Source: Neobacillus niacini (lineage in GTDB: Bacteria; Bacillota; Bacilli; Bacillales; Cytobacillaceae). From it: a DNA stretch of 64,000 nt. Below are positions 7,757-16,261 of this stretch, piece by piece. The DNA lies in the NCBI RefSeq assembly GCF_000759675.1, contig NZ_BAWM01000016.1:23702-87701 (forward strand), given 5' to 3'. How positions within the stretch are numbered: position 1 is the stretch's first letter; the number at the start of each line of letters is the position of its first letter. The position numbers were made by a program, and so were the translations under genes. Below the pieces are notes generated by a model. The model saw nothing but the letters and a program-made list of their open reading frames with translations, searched no databases and was not told the origin of the DNA.

Positions 7757-9055
7757 ATGTGGTAAGAATGCAAGCTGATAAAAGAACAATACTGCGAATA
7801 CATAAAGAAGGGGGTGAACCTCACGCCATTTTCCTTTGGCTATCTTCAGAAGCGGATAGCTGATGAAACCAAGTGCAATTCCAGTGGCAATGCTGGATGT
7901 TAGTGGCATACTCAGAATCACAAGGAATGCCGGAAAAGCTTCATCTAATTCGTCCCATTTAATATTTGCAATGCTTCCCATCATCATACTGCCGACAATG
8001 ATAAGAGCAGGAGCCGTAATCGCAGAAATCCCTGAAACGGCACTGACAAGAGGTCCAAAAAATGCGGACATAATAAACAAAGCCGCAACCGTAAGGGAAG
8101 TTAATCCTGTCCGTCCGCCAGCCGCAACCCCAGAAGTGGATTCAATATAAGCAGTTGTTGGGCTTGTACCAAACATCGCTCCGATGGATGTTGCAACAGA
8201 GTCGGAGAGCAATGCTTGACGGGCGCGTGGTAATTTTCCATTTTTCATTAAACCTGCCTGATTTGCAACACCAATCATAGTTCCGGTGGTGTCAAAGATT
8301 GTTACTAGAATGAATGAAAATACAACTGCATAAAGACTGTGCTGAATGACATCACTTAAAGCTGAAATAGGGTTTCCTATAATTAAGCCCTCAGGAAGAG
8401 AAGGAAGTGAAACAAATCCTTGATCAAAAGAAAGTTGGTTGGTAAAAAAGGCAATTAGCCCAGTAATGATCATTCCCAAAAATAATGCTCCATTGATTCG
8501 CAGCGCCATTAGAATTAATGTAATGGCTAGTCCCACTATTGCTAACAGGGCTGAAGGAGATTGCAGGTCACCCAATCCGACAAGATTGGTAGGATGAGCA
8601 GTAATGATGTGAGTAAGTCTCAAACCAATAAAAGCAATAAATAAACCAATACCTGCTGTAATCCCGTGTTTGAGGTTATCTGGAATTGCATCAATTAATT
8701 TTTCTCTAAAGGGTGTTAATGACAAGATAACAAAAATAATACCGGCAATAAAAACGGCTGCAAAGGCTGTTTCATAGTTAATATTTTGCCCGCCGCCAAC
8801 GACTGAATAGGCGAAGTATGCGTTAAGCCCCATTCCAGGTGCAATGGCGATTGGATAATTTGCGAATAATGCCATCCAAAGTGTCCCAACAACTGCAGAG
8901 ATAATAGTTGCTGTGAATACTTGTTCAAATGGTACACCTGCGTCTGCGAGAATGACAGGGTTCACAACAACGATGTAAACCATTGTAAAGAAGGTTGTAA
9001 TTCCCGCAAGTAGTTCTGTTTTTGTATTTGTTTGATTTTCTTTAAGTTTAAACAT
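7754..9055 (-). CDS. NCS2-family guanine/hypoxanthine permease (AzgA/PbuG type)
   Basis: 433 residues with about 13 membrane helices. It shows the AzgA-branch signatures: TFFTMVYIVVVNP near the N-terminus, APGMGLNAYFAY, a FDTTGTMIGVA motif in the middle and GTSPTTAYIESTSGV afterwards. Proteins of this group (PbuG and PbuO in Bacillus) import hypoxanthine and guanine, or adenine, by proton symport. The ATG at 9055 follows GGAGGAAGTCT; an upstream in-frame ATG at 9079 has no site. The short upstream region contains no purine riboswitch I can recognise. Transcribed downstream of ycgL, probably from its own promoter. Confidence 0.88.
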   Translation of the reverse strand: MFKLKENQTNTKTELLAGITTFFTMVYIVVVNPVILADAGVPFEQVFTATIISAVVGTLWMALFANYPIAIAPGMGLNAYFAYSVVGGGQNINYETAFAAVFIAGIIFVILSLTPFREKLIDAIPDNLKHGITAGIGLFIAFIGLRLTHIITAHPTNLVGLGDLQSPSALLAIVGLAITLILMALRINGALFLGMIITGLIAFFTNQLSFDQGFVSLPSLPEGLIIGNPISALSDVIQHSLYAVVFSFILVTIFDTTGTMIGVANQAGLMKNGKLPRARQALLSDSVATSIGAMFGTSPTTAYIESTSGVAAGGRTGLTSLTVAALFIMSAFFGPLVSAVSGISAITAPALIIVGSMMMGSIANIKWDELDEAFPAFLVILSMPLTSSIATGIALGFISYPLLKIAKGKWREVHPLLYVFAVLFFYQLAFLPH

Positions 9056-9136
9056 AGACTTCCTCCAAAAAGCGAACATTTTTTAACAACCTTTATATAA
9101 TATTCGTTTCCAATGAGGATTTCAATCTTTCTTATT

Positions 9137-9931
9137 TTATCCCCAAACTTCATCGAGAGTTTCTCGAAATAACTGATTTAAAAGTTCGGTGGGGTTAGTA
9201 TTATCGATTGATAATTCCTTTACGTATTGTTCTAAATGCCCAATCTCCCTATCCAGGAATTGATTAATGTTCTCAGTTCTAGGATTAGGATCAAGAATTT
9301 CACCAGCTATTTTTTGTTTGATAATGTCGTCGATTATATTTCTTATCTCACCGGTTGGAAGGATATCATGGACGAGCTGAGTAAATTTAATAGGCGGAAA
9401 TTCTTTATGCTTTTCAATCCATTTAGCCGCCAATAGCGGGCGAAATATGTTGAAGTATCTTTTAATTTTTACTTCCTCACGATTTAAATAATCACGGTAA
9501 TTTCCTTTTGCCATTTTTAAATAGTGATGGATGCCAGATATGGGAGAAAAAATATGGCTTTCTAACATTATCATTTTATTGATGCCAGAATACTCCTGGT
9601 AATAAATAATATCGGAGTGGAGCCATTCTAGCAGAGGTGGATTCGATTTGCGAAATAATCGTAATGCTTTGGTTAGTTCCCAGCCATTTAGGTCTAGTAG
9701 TTTGTCCACTTGAATTGAAAGCTTATCATGCTTCGGAACCTCTAGCACGTCTCGCCTTTGATCAATTGAGAGATACCATTCCTTTTTATGAACATAAATA
9801 AAGCGAATATCGTAGTCACTTTCCTTCGAAGGGAAGCCCCATGCTCTGCTCCCCGATTCACAGGCATAAAGGATTTTAACATCATACTCTATTTCAATTT
9901 GCTTAAGTACCTCTAAAATGTGTTCTCTCAA
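9137..9931 (-). CDS. ycgL: YcgL-type nucleotidyltransferase-superfamily protein
   Basis: The N-terminal half carries the polymerase-beta-like nucleotidyltransferase motif ESGSRAWGFPSKESDYDIRF, with the GS pair and the D.D metal-binding aspartates. The C-terminal half is helical. This is the YcgL family of Bacillus; the substrate is unknown. The frame is open to a TTG at 9952, but a TTG at 9931 lies eight bases after a GGGG site and gives the usual family N-terminus (MREHILEVLK), so it is preferred. Probably an independent transcription unit. Confidence 0.8.
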   Translation of the reverse strand: MREHILEVLKQIEIEYDVKILYACESGSRAWGFPSKESDYDIRFIYVHKKEWYLSIDQRRDVLEVPKHDKLSIQVDKLLDLNGWELTKALRLFRKSNPPLLEWLHSDIIYYQEYSGINKMIMLESHIFSPISGIHHYLKMAKGNYRDYLNREEVKIKRYFNIFRPLLAAKWIEKHKEFPPIKFTQLVHDILPTGEIRNIIDDIIKQKIAGEILDPNPRTENINQFLDREIGHLEQYVKELSIDNTNPTELLNQLFRETLDEVWG

Positions 9932-10144
9932 CCTTAAAACCCCATTTATCAAATTTCTTAATTAACTTGATTCGTAAGCATAAATAATTCATTTTTACCT
10001 AGATTATCATGATTAATGCCATTTTGCACTTTGGCAGCAATTCAACAACAGCAAACAAGGCTTTGGGAATAACGCACTTCTTGTTGAATATATAAACAAT
10101 AGGGCATTATTCCTTATTTAAGTTATTGAACAGGGGGAGATGAG

Positions 10145-10597
10145 ATGTTATCAAGACAATTAATTATCTATTTTCTGCTTTGTTTAATTGCAATTTTGAT
10201 GGTGAAGGAATTTTCTTTTAGTCCTGAGTCCTTTTCTGGTAACGGTAATCCCGTCATTCTAATTTATCCATTTGTGCTGCTGACGTTTACACTTTTTGGG
10301 TATGAGTTATTTTTAAAACTAAAGGGTGCTTCATTTAAAGGTTCTACTTGGCGAAATGTGGTCGTTTGTTCCTTTATCATCCTACTTGCAGCAAGTGTGT
10401 TAGAATTTGCCTATATTAACGAGTTAATTCAGAAATTAGGCGGTCCGCCCACAAATGAAGAATCACGAATTTATCGATTTCCTTGGTTAAATCAATACAC
10501 GAATACGATCTTCGTTAATTTTTATACGTTCCTCATTTATGCTTCTACATTGACTTTCTTCACATCATTATTTCGCTGGAGGAGAAATACCCCATAA
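10145..10597 (+). CDS. Hypothetical four-helix membrane protein
   Basis: 150 residues with four hydrophobic segments (about 6-22, 36-56, 75-95 and 115-140) and a basic FRWRRNTP C-terminus. The GGGGGAG site sits seven bases before the ATG. I do not recognise the family. It stands alone, flanked by ycgL (divergent) and another small membrane protein about 200 bases downstream. Confidence 0.6.
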   Translation: MLSRQLIIYFLLCLIAILMVKEFSFSPESFSGNGNPVILIYPFVLLTFTLFGYELFLKLKGASFKGSTWRNVVVCSFIILLAASVLEFAYINELIQKLGGPPTNEESRIYRFPWLNQYTNTIFVNFYTFLIYASTLTFFTSLFRWRRNTP

Positions 10598-10798
10598 TTG
10601 TAACAGTTTTCAAACAAGCCTCTTGTTTTTAACAGTCATTCTGGATAAATAGTTTCTTCCTAATAACATAATGTTTTTTGTTGTTGTTTCCATAAAATTT
10701 GCAATATAATAGGATTATAGATGTTCACATAATTGACAAATATCTTCAAAATATTGGAAATAAGTTAAACATAATGGGTAGATATGGAGGGATCTGAA

Positions 10799-11029
10799 AT
10801 GATTAGAATGGCTGTGGCGGGTGTGTTGGGTTTTGTTCTAATTTTTATAGAATCCATGATTGTGATGAAACTAAAGGGTTATCATGGAATTGAGTTTGGC
10901 GGTTTAACACCATTTATTAACGTGTGGGCGATGAATTTCTTTTTAGTATTTGCTATACTCACCCAAATAACAAATTGGTATCAAGATCGAGTAGGTTTTG
11001 AAAGTGGAGAAGAAGATAATATCTATTAA
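10799..11029 (+). CDS. Small two-helix membrane protein of unknown function
   Basis: 76 residues. The ATG at 10799 is set by the GGAGGGA site seven bases upstream; an ATG at 10784 is part of that site's own context. Two hydrophobic segments (about 4-22 and 39-56) are separated by a polar loop, and the C-terminus is acidic (FESGEEDNIY). No family recognised. It ends at a strong terminator. Confidence 0.6.
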   Translation: MIRMAVAGVLGFVLIFIESMIVMKLKGYHGIEFGGLTPFINVWAMNFFLVFAILTQITNWYQDRVGFESGEEDNIY

Positions 11030-11037
11030 TAAATAAA

Positions 11038-11069
11038 CGCCTCAATCAAATGATTGAGGCGACTTTTTT
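11038..11069. terminator. Intrinsic terminator
   Basis: Arms CGCCTCAATCA and TGATTGAGGCG followed by a T-run, between the small membrane protein and the convergent DoxX gene. Confidence 0.88.
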
Positions 11070-11076
11070 GTTACGG

Positions 11077-11589
11077 TTACGCATGTTGTTTTGCTGTTTC
11101 TTTCCCTTTCAAAACAGTTTTACGGATGAATGGAACCACCCAGCGGTCAAGACCAATGCGGCCAGCATTGTAACCAGCTGTTAAGATGATGAAGCCTAAG
11201 AATATGTCAGTCGGATTATGAGATACAGTACCTGCTAGGAAGAAAGAGAAGTTCATTACTAAACCAAAGAACATTGCTGCTGTTGTGAAGCATCCTAATA
11301 GAAGTCCTAAACCGATTAATGTTTCGCCCCAAGGAACGATGAAGTTAAACACGTCAATGTTTGGTAAAGCAAAGCTTTCTAAGAAGTTAACGTACCAGCC
11401 GTAAACCATGTTGCCATCTGGACCTTTTACGGGATTCTTTACTGCATTTCCTAGAAATCCAGAAGCGTCGAAGCCGCCTCCTGTTAATTTTCCTAAACCA
11501 GCTGTGAACCATGAGTATCCAAGATATAAACGAATGACAGTTAAAATAGCTGCAGAGATTTTGTTTTCTCTTAAAAATTTGTTAAACAT
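11077..11589 (-). CDS. DoxX-family membrane protein, copy 1
   Basis: 170 residues with four membrane helices. It has the DoxX features RLYLGYSWFTAGLGKL near the N-terminus, PWGETLIGLGLLLGCF in the middle and a HNPTDIFLGFIILTAGYNAGR segment. DoxX proteins are quinone-linked or redox-associated membrane subunits; in Bacillus relatives (CatD, MhqP) they act in quinone or thiol stress. It is nearly identical to the neighbouring copy 2, with residues of about 52-105 the same, so the pair arose by recent tandem duplication. GAAGGGCGG precedes the ATG by eight bases. Confidence 0.82.
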   Translation of the reverse strand: MFNKFLRENKISAAILTVIRLYLGYSWFTAGLGKLTGGGFDASGFLGNAVKNPVKGPDGNMVYGWYVNFLESFALPNIDVFNFIVPWGETLIGLGLLLGCFTTAAMFFGLVMNFSFFLAGTVSHNPTDIFLGFIILTAGYNAGRIGLDRWVVPFIRKTVLKGKETAKQHA

Positions 11590-11744
11590 AAAGCATTCCG
11601 CCCTTCAAAAATTAGTTTGTATTTGATAGTTTCACTATATAAGATTTTTGTAGTTAACGACATGACCATAGTGATAAGTTCACACTTTGTTAAAATTGTT
11701 TTGTCAGAATCTTGAACAACTTAGTTTATAAAACTTTGTATTTG

Positions 11745-12263
11745 TTAGGCAGCTGCATTTGCTTTGTGTTTGTTGCCTTCTGTTTTCATTGTTTTACGAA
11801 GGAATGGAATTACCCAGCGATCAAGACCGAAACGACCAGCATTATATCCAGCTGTTAAGATGATGAAGCCTAAGAATATGTCTGTTGGGTTATGAGAAAC
11901 TGTTCCTGCTAAGAAGAAAGAGAAGTTCATCACTAGACCAAAAACAATAGCTGCAGTTGTGAAGCATCCTAATAGAAGTCCTAAGCCGATTAATGTTTCG
12001 CCCCAAGGAACGATGAAGTTGAACACATCAATGTTTGGTAAAGCAAAGCTTTCTAAAAAGTTAACATACCAACCGTAAACCATGTTGCCATCTGGACCTT
12101 TGACTGGATTAGCAATTGCTCCTTTTAAGAAACCAGAAGCATCGAAGCCGCCGCTTGTTAATTTTCCTAAACCTGCTGTGAACCAAGAATATCCAAGATA
12201 TAAACGTAAGACTGTCAATATTCCAGCCGCGATTTTGTTTTCTCTTAATAAGTTCATAAACAT
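11745..12263 (-). CDS. DoxX-family membrane protein, copy 2
   Basis: 172 residues, four membrane helices, same family as copy 1. Differences are concentrated in the N-terminal dozen residues, around residues 45-52 and in the C-terminal tail (TMKTEGNKHKANAAA versus TVLKGKETAKQHA). The ATG at 12263 has AAGGAG about 11 bases upstream. The 155-base gap to copy 1 contains no clear terminator, so both may be read from one promoter, though each has its own ribosome site. The 309-base stretch upstream (12264-12572) holds only the terminator of the next gene and no further coding sequence. Confidence 0.82.
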   Translation of the reverse strand: MFMNLLRENKIAAGILTVLRLYLGYSWFTAGLGKLTSGGFDASGFLKGAIANPVKGPDGNMVYGWYVNFLESFALPNIDVFNFIVPWGETLIGLGLLLGCFTTAAIVFGLVMNFSFFLAGTVSHNPTDIFLGFIILTAGYNAGRFGLDRWVIPFLRKTMKTEGNKHKANAAA

Positions 12264-12525
12264 TTTAAAGCCATCTCCTTGTTAAATATGTTTTAAATAT
12301 TTACTACACTACTAATATAACAAATTAATCTCGAATTAAGGGTAAAATGCTCACTAATTCACATATTTGTAAAAAAGATATGAACAAATTGTAAACTCCT
12401 AAGTTTCTGTTGAATCTTGAAGATATGATTTATTTCTGAGCGAGGCCAAAAGAATGCACAAAATGTCATTTTGTCATGTGTGTCTAGGGCTAAGTCTGAG
12501 AAATTGGTATTAATCATTTGATTGC

Positions 12526-12565
12526 AAAAAAGACTCCCCCTTATTAATCCTGTAAGGGGAGTCTT
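12526..12565 (-). terminator. Intrinsic terminator of the SRPBCC operon
   Basis: Arms AAGACTCCCCCTTA and TAAGGGGAGTCTT. On the minus strand the stem is followed by TTTTTTGC. Confidence 0.85.
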
Positions 12566-12572
12566 ATTACGC

Positions 12573-12962
12573 TTAACCTAAATATTTTTCTAATGGGTTC
12601 CAATAGTTCTCGCTCCAGCCAGTTGCAAGGTGTTCTACATCACTTTCAGGAAAACCGATGTGGTCAAAAATAAGAAGTGTTTTTGAGTCTTGCTCTTTAA
12701 GCTCGAACTTGGCAATGGAATAAATACCCTCTTCCCAGTTAGCTACACGCCAAGCTTGTACGATTCTCTTACCTGGTACCAATTCAATGTTTCTTCCAAA
12801 AATCATTCCTCCAAAACAGGAAAATGAACCGCCAGCTTCAGAACTAATTTCAGTGGGAGCTCCACCGGTAACCTCGCCGAATTGTTTAGAATCTGTCAGT
12901 GCTTCATAAATACGTAATGGACTTGCATTAAAAACTACTTCTTGATGAATTGCTTTAGTCAT
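12573..12962 (-). CDS. SRPBCC (AHSA1/START-like) protein
   Basis: 129 residues of the Bet v1/AHSA1 fold: FNASPLRIYEALTDSKQFGEVTG at the start, GGSFSCFGGMIFGRNIELVPGKRIVQAWR in the middle and a C-terminal helix ending GWSENYWNPLEKYLG. The fold makes a hydrophobic pocket for lipids or small molecules; the ligand is unknown. It lies downstream of a second SRPBCC gene and an ArsR regulator on the same strand, and probably forms one transcription unit with them. A GGAGG ribosome site precedes the ATG. Confidence 0.82.
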   Translation of the reverse strand: MTKAIHQEVVFNASPLRIYEALTDSKQFGEVTGGAPTEISSEAGGSFSCFGGMIFGRNIELVPGKRIVQAWRVANWEEGIYSIAKFELKEQDSKTLLIFDHIGFPESDVEHLATGWSENYWNPLEKYLG

Positions 12963-13134
12963 TTTTTTTCCTCCAATATCTATTGAGCAGTAGATAACTG
13001 CTTGTCTTTATCTTTTAACCATTCCACCAGCAATTCCACTGTCATGCTTTTTAACATATCAGAATGATTGTGAATTGCATGGTGCCACATAGTAGCCTCT
13101 ACTTTACAACTGTCAGCAATTATATTTTTATAAA

Positions 13135-13590
13135 TTAATGCATTGCTGCCAATGACCAAGGATCTACACCTGGATCTTTGCCTTCTGCAAAATCCTTTAT
13201 CCTTGGCATGTAATGTGACCACCCTTGTTGGTGTGACGGAATTTCTTCAACAGGTAAATCGTAATGGGTTAAAATTAAATTTGTTCCCTTTTCATTGGGA
13301 ATCAGTTTGAACTCAACCTTACTTGAGCCAGGAGGGACAACCTTCGATTTTTCCCATCCCCACGTCATCAAAATCTTTTCATAAGGGACAATTTCAAGAT
13401 ACTCTCCCATTGCGATATCACTTCCATTGACATCGATTCGGTATTTACCACCAATCCTTGGCTCAAGTAGAATATGTCTGCCCATCCATTTAACCATTTT
13501 GTCAGGGTCGGTAAAGAACGAAAATAATGTTTCAGGACGACATTCAATAAAGATTTCTTTTATTATTTTTTCACTATTCATTTGATTCAT
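13135..13590 (-). CDS. SRPBCC (AHSA1) protein coupled to ArsR regulator
   Basis: 151 residues with the AHSA1 layout: IFIECRPETLFSFFTDPDKMVKWMG, then GGKYRIDVNG, LEIVPYEKILMTWGWE, and a terminal HQQGWSHYMPRIKDFAEG helix. Its start overlaps the end of the ArsR gene by 17 bases, a sign of translational coupling. ArsR-SRPBCC pairs are common in Firmicutes, where the regulator is thought to control the binding protein; the ligand is not known. AAAGGAG is six bases before the ATG. Between this gene and the next SRPBCC gene lies 172 bases without a convincing gene. Confidence 0.85.
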   Translation of the reverse strand: MNQMNSEKIIKEIFIECRPETLFSFFTDPDKMVKWMGRHILLEPRIGGKYRIDVNGSDIAMGEYLEIVPYEKILMTWGWEKSKVVPPGSSKVEFKLIPNEKGTNLILTHYDLPVEEIPSHQQGWSHYMPRIKDFAEGKDPGVDPWSLAAMH

Positions 13591-13897
13591 TTTTTCTCCT
13601 TTCTTCTTCTTCTGCAGCTTCTTTCAATAGAAGTAAACTATCATCCCAAAAACGGTCAATATACTGTTTAATTTCTGAAAAACCTTCCCTTCTGATTGAA
13701 TAATACCGTTTCGTTCCCGCTCTCCGTACAACCACTACACCGGATTCTTCAAGAACTTTGAGATGCTGTGAAATTGCAGGTGCTGATATTTCAAAATGCG
13801 AAGCAATGGCACTAGAGGTAAGTTCTTTGTCTCTAACAAGATTAAGAATTTCCCTCCTTCTAGGTTCTGCGATAGCATGAATAACTTTTTCAATCAT
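13574..13897 (-). CDS. ArsR/SmtB-family transcriptional repressor
   Basis: 107 residues with a winged helix: IAEPRRREILNLV (9-21), recognition helix SAPAISQHLKVLEESGVV (38-55) and a wing ending RRAGTKRYYSI. The C-terminal part is charged (EEEERRKNE). No cysteine or His metal-site motif of the arsenic/zinc sensors is visible, so this belongs to the SdpR-like, metal-independent group. An upstream palindrome very close to the start is a likely autoregulatory operator. First gene of the ArsR-SRPBCC unit. Confidence 0.87.
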   Translation of the reverse strand: MIEKVIHAIAEPRRREILNLVRDKELTSSAIASHFEISAPAISQHLKVLEESGVVVVRRAGTKRYYSIRREGFSEIKQYIDRFWDDSLLLLKEAAEEEERRKNESNE

Positions 13898-13914
13898 GAG
13901 TTTAATTTAGCATG

Positions 13915-13941
13915 CACTTAATTAAGTGTCAACTTAATTAA
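13915..13941. promoter_or_regulatory. Probable ArsR operator
   Basis: Perfect 14-bp palindrome CACTTAATTAAGTG at 13915-13928, with ACTTAATTAA repeated at 13932-13941, sixteen bases after its first occurrence. It lies 18 bases before the ArsR start codon, where repressor binding would block transcription. Confidence 0.6.
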
Positions 13942-14043
13942 TGGAATTTAATACATAGATATCATTTGGAAAAATAAAAGAATATATCACTAAAGTTGAA
14001 TTTGAGAAAAGAATTTATAAAAAGTGATTTTATCTCTTGATAA

Positions 14044-14084
14044 AACTAATATTATTAGTTAAAATAAAACTAATAATATTAGTT
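14044..14084. promoter_or_regulatory. Twin operators of the TetR-family regulator
   Basis: Two inverted repeats: AACTAAT-ATT-ATTAGTT (14044-14060) and AACTAAT-AAT-ATTAGTT (14068-14084). The second is the exact reverse complement of the first, and their centres are 24 bases apart. They end just before the ribosome site of the MBL gene, whose operon also contains a TetR regulator. Confidence 0.7.
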
Positions 14085-14100
14085 AAGGAGGTTGGGTATT

Positions 14101-14808
14101 GTGAGAATGCTCAAAAAGGGATTTTTATTTCAAGTAACATTTATGGCCAATGTGTTTCCGGTAAATTGTTATTTGGTTGAGGAAGAGGAGAGCTTAACAT
14201 TGATTGATGCAGCATTGCCTTATAGTATGAAGGGGATATTAAAGGCAGCCGAAACGATAGGCAAGCCAATTACAAAAATTATTTTGACGCATGCGCATGA
14301 GGATCATGTCGGTGCGCTTGATAAGATAAAAGAGGCACTACCAGATGTGCCTGTGTATATTTCGGTAAGAGATAACAGAATAATGCATGGTGACACATCG
14401 CTTGACGAGCATGAGCACCAAACCCCGATTAAGGGCGGCGTACCGAAAAAGCTGAAGACGAGGGCGAATGTATTATTGAAAGAAGGAGATCTTGTAGGAT
14501 CATTAGCGGCTATCGAAACCCCTGGACATACACCGGGCTCAATGTCTTTCATGGATACTCGCACGAAGGCACTGATCGCTGGGGACGCTTACCAAACAAG
14601 AGGCGGGATTGCCGTAGCGGGAGACATAATGCGATGGTTTCCATTTCCCGCCTTTGGTACATGGAGTAAAGAAACTTCATTAGCTAGTGCAAAGAAATTA
14701 GTGAGCTATGAACCTAAGCTTCTTGCAGTCGGACACGGTGAAATCTTGGAGAATCCGATTGGAGAAATGGAACAGGCAATTAAGCGTTTTGAGCAGAAAT
14801 TGAACTAA
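14101..14808 (+). CDS. MBL-fold metallo-hydrolase
   Basis: About 235 residues. The metallo-beta-lactamase-fold zinc site is complete: THAHEDHVGALD (HxHxDH), the GHTPGSM histidine, the GDA aspartate and a terminal VGHGE histidine. Such proteins hydrolyse thioesters, lactones or similar substrates; the specific substrate is unknown. The frame is open to an upstream TTG, but the GTG at 14101 lies nine bases after AGGAGG and is the preferred start. The TetR gene follows after 13 bases, so the two form an operon controlled by the twin operators in front. Confidence 0.85.
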   Translation: MRMLKKGFLFQVTFMANVFPVNCYLVEEEESLTLIDAALPYSMKGILKAAETIGKPITKIILTHAHEDHVGALDKIKEALPDVPVYISVRDNRIMHGDTSLDEHEHQTPIKGGVPKKLKTRANVLLKEGDLVGSLAAIETPGHTPGSMSFMDTRTKALIAGDAYQTRGGIAVAGDIMRWFPFPAFGTWSKETSLASAKKLVSYEPKLLAVGHGEILENPIGEMEQAIKRFEQKLN

Positions 14809-14821
14809 AGGAGGTGTCATG

Positions 14822-15391
14822 ATGTCACCAAGACCAAAGGTTGGACTTGAATTAACAGAGATTCTGGAAGCAGCAGCGGAGTTAGCTGACCAATTTGGGA
14901 TGCAGGAAGTTACCCTGGCAAATCTAGCGAAAAAATTAGGAATCCGTCCTCCGTCTTTATATAACCATTTTGATGGGCTGGGCGGGTTAAGAAAGAAAAT
15001 GGCGATTTATGGGATAGACCGGCTATATGAGGTATTAGCCCAAGCGGCTATTGGAGTGTCAGGAGATGAAGCCATGCTAACTATTAGTAAAGCCTATGTT
15101 GATTTTGCACGGAAGCATCCCGGGGTTTATGAGGCAACTTTGATGGCACCGGATATGGAAGATGAGGATGTTCAGCATGCAGGTTCTAAGGTTGTCGATC
15201 TCATTGTTCGTGTTTTACAGGCTTATCGATTAGAAGGTGACACCGCCATACATGCAGTAAGAGGACTCCGAAGCATATTGCACGGCTTTTCTTCCTTGGA
15301 GCAGAGTGGCGGATTTAAAATGGCGGTAGATCTAAATGAAAGCTTGGAAATCATTATAAAAGCATTTACTCATGGTATGCGCGAAAACTAG
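14822..15391 (+). CDS. TetR/AcrR-family regulator with WHG C-terminal domain
   Basis: About 189 residues. N-terminal helix-turn-helix is MQEVTLANLAKKLGIRPPSLYNHFDGLGGL, the TetR signature. The C-terminal half contains the LRSILHGFSSLEQSGGF pattern of the TetR WHG ligand-binding domain. Two adjacent ATGs are possible (14819 and 14822); the second is seven bases from AGGAGG. It lies directly after the MBL hydrolase, and the twin inverted repeats upstream of that gene are the likely target, giving an autoregulated unit in which the hydrolase substrate or a related compound would be the inducer (inference). Confidence 0.86.
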   Translation: MSPRPKVGLELTEILEAAAELADQFGMQEVTLANLAKKLGIRPPSLYNHFDGLGGLRKKMAIYGIDRLYEVLAQAAIGVSGDEAMLTISKAYVDFARKHPGVYEATLMAPDMEDEDVQHAGSKVVDLIVRVLQAYRLEGDTAIHAVRGLRSILHGFSSLEQSGGFKMAVDLNESLEIIIKAFTHGMREN

Positions 15392-15507
15392 TTTTTGATG
15401 AGAAAATCATTATCGAGATATCGTGATATAGACAAATCTAAAATGGACCAAAAGTTACCAAAACTGCGAAAACCATTGAAAACAATACGTTTTCGCTAAA
15501 CTCAACA

Positions 15508-15537
15508 GGCTTGCCAAATGGCAAGTCTTCTTTTTTA
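15508..15537 (+). terminator. Intrinsic terminator
   Basis: Arms CTTGCC and GGCAAG with an AAAT loop, then a T-rich tail. Confidence 0.7.
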
Positions 15538-15586
15538 AATAAGATGTTATAATGTAGGTAATATCTTGATCAAAGGAATGAGAATT

Positions 15587-16195
15587 ATGCGCAAACTTGA
15601 GAGGTTAGGTTTAGTAGTGGACGTTGAAACAACCGGGTTAGGACCGACTACGGATGAAGTAATAGAACTAGCATTGAAATTGTTTTCTTATCGCACAGAT
15701 ACAGGGGAGGTCCAAGAAATTATTGAAGAAGATTCCTTTTTAAGAGAACCGCTTTCCAATTCTGCTAGAAGGAACTATGACCGTGCTTACCAAATCCACG
15801 GGATTCCCTATGAATTAGTAGAAGGGAAGAGTTTCACTGATGTAAAGATTAAAACGTATTTTCATCGTGCCGACTCAGTCTTTGCTCACAATGCTTCCTT
15901 TGACCGAAGCTTTCTCTATCATATGTACCCAGAAGTAAATGATTTAAAATGGTATTGTACAATGCGGGGGGTTAAGTGGAAAAACTATGGCTTTCCCAAT
16001 GGTAAACTCCTAACGTTATTACAAGCCCACCAAATTACAAACCACCAAACACATAGAGCACTCGATGATATTACATACCTCTTGGACCTGCTCAAAAAAA
16101 CAAGTCCAAATGGAAATCTCTATCTTCAAGAAGTACTCGAAAATGGTCCAATGAGAAAATATCAGCCCGCAGCTACTCGTACGAAAATGGGATAA
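15587..16195 (+). CDS. DEDDh 3'-5' exonuclease (DnaQ-like)
   Basis: About 202 residues. The exonuclease motifs are in order: Exo I VVDVETTGLGP (D.E), Exo II FAHNASFDRSF, and Exo III HRALDDITYL (H....D). This is the fold of the DnaQ proofreading subunit and RNase T, but the protein is free-standing, so it may act in repair or RNA turnover. The ATG at 15587 follows AAAGGA with nine bases spacing; a TTG 21 bases upstream is in frame but lacks a site. Monocistronic. Confidence 0.86.
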   Translation: MRKLERLGLVVDVETTGLGPTTDEVIELALKLFSYRTDTGEVQEIIEEDSFLREPLSNSARRNYDRAYQIHGIPYELVEGKSFTDVKIKTYFHRADSVFAHNASFDRSFLYHMYPEVNDLKWYCTMRGVKWKNYGFPNGKLLTLLQAHQITNHQTHRALDDITYLLDLLKKTSPNGNLYLQEVLENGPMRKYQPAATRTKMG

Positions 16196-16217
16196 CTGCA
16201 CACAAAACCAAAAGCAA

Positions 16218-16252
16218 CAGACCAAACCCACTAAGATTTGGTCTGTTTTTTT
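16218..16252 (+). terminator. Intrinsic terminator
   Basis: Arms CAGACCAAA and TTTGGTCTG followed by a T-run. Confidence 0.85.
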
Positions 16253-16261
16253 ATGAACTTT

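Noticed and set aside
9056..9136. Purine riboswitch before the NCS2 permease
   Set aside because: Only 81 bases and no matching three-stem aptamer; a single PurBox-like half site at most.
12980..13222. 80-residue minus-strand frame between the SRPBCC genes
   Set aside because: Half of it lies inside the 13135-13590 gene in another frame. The remaining part (MWHHAIHNHSD...) has a weak ribosome site and no recognisable family; at best a remnant.
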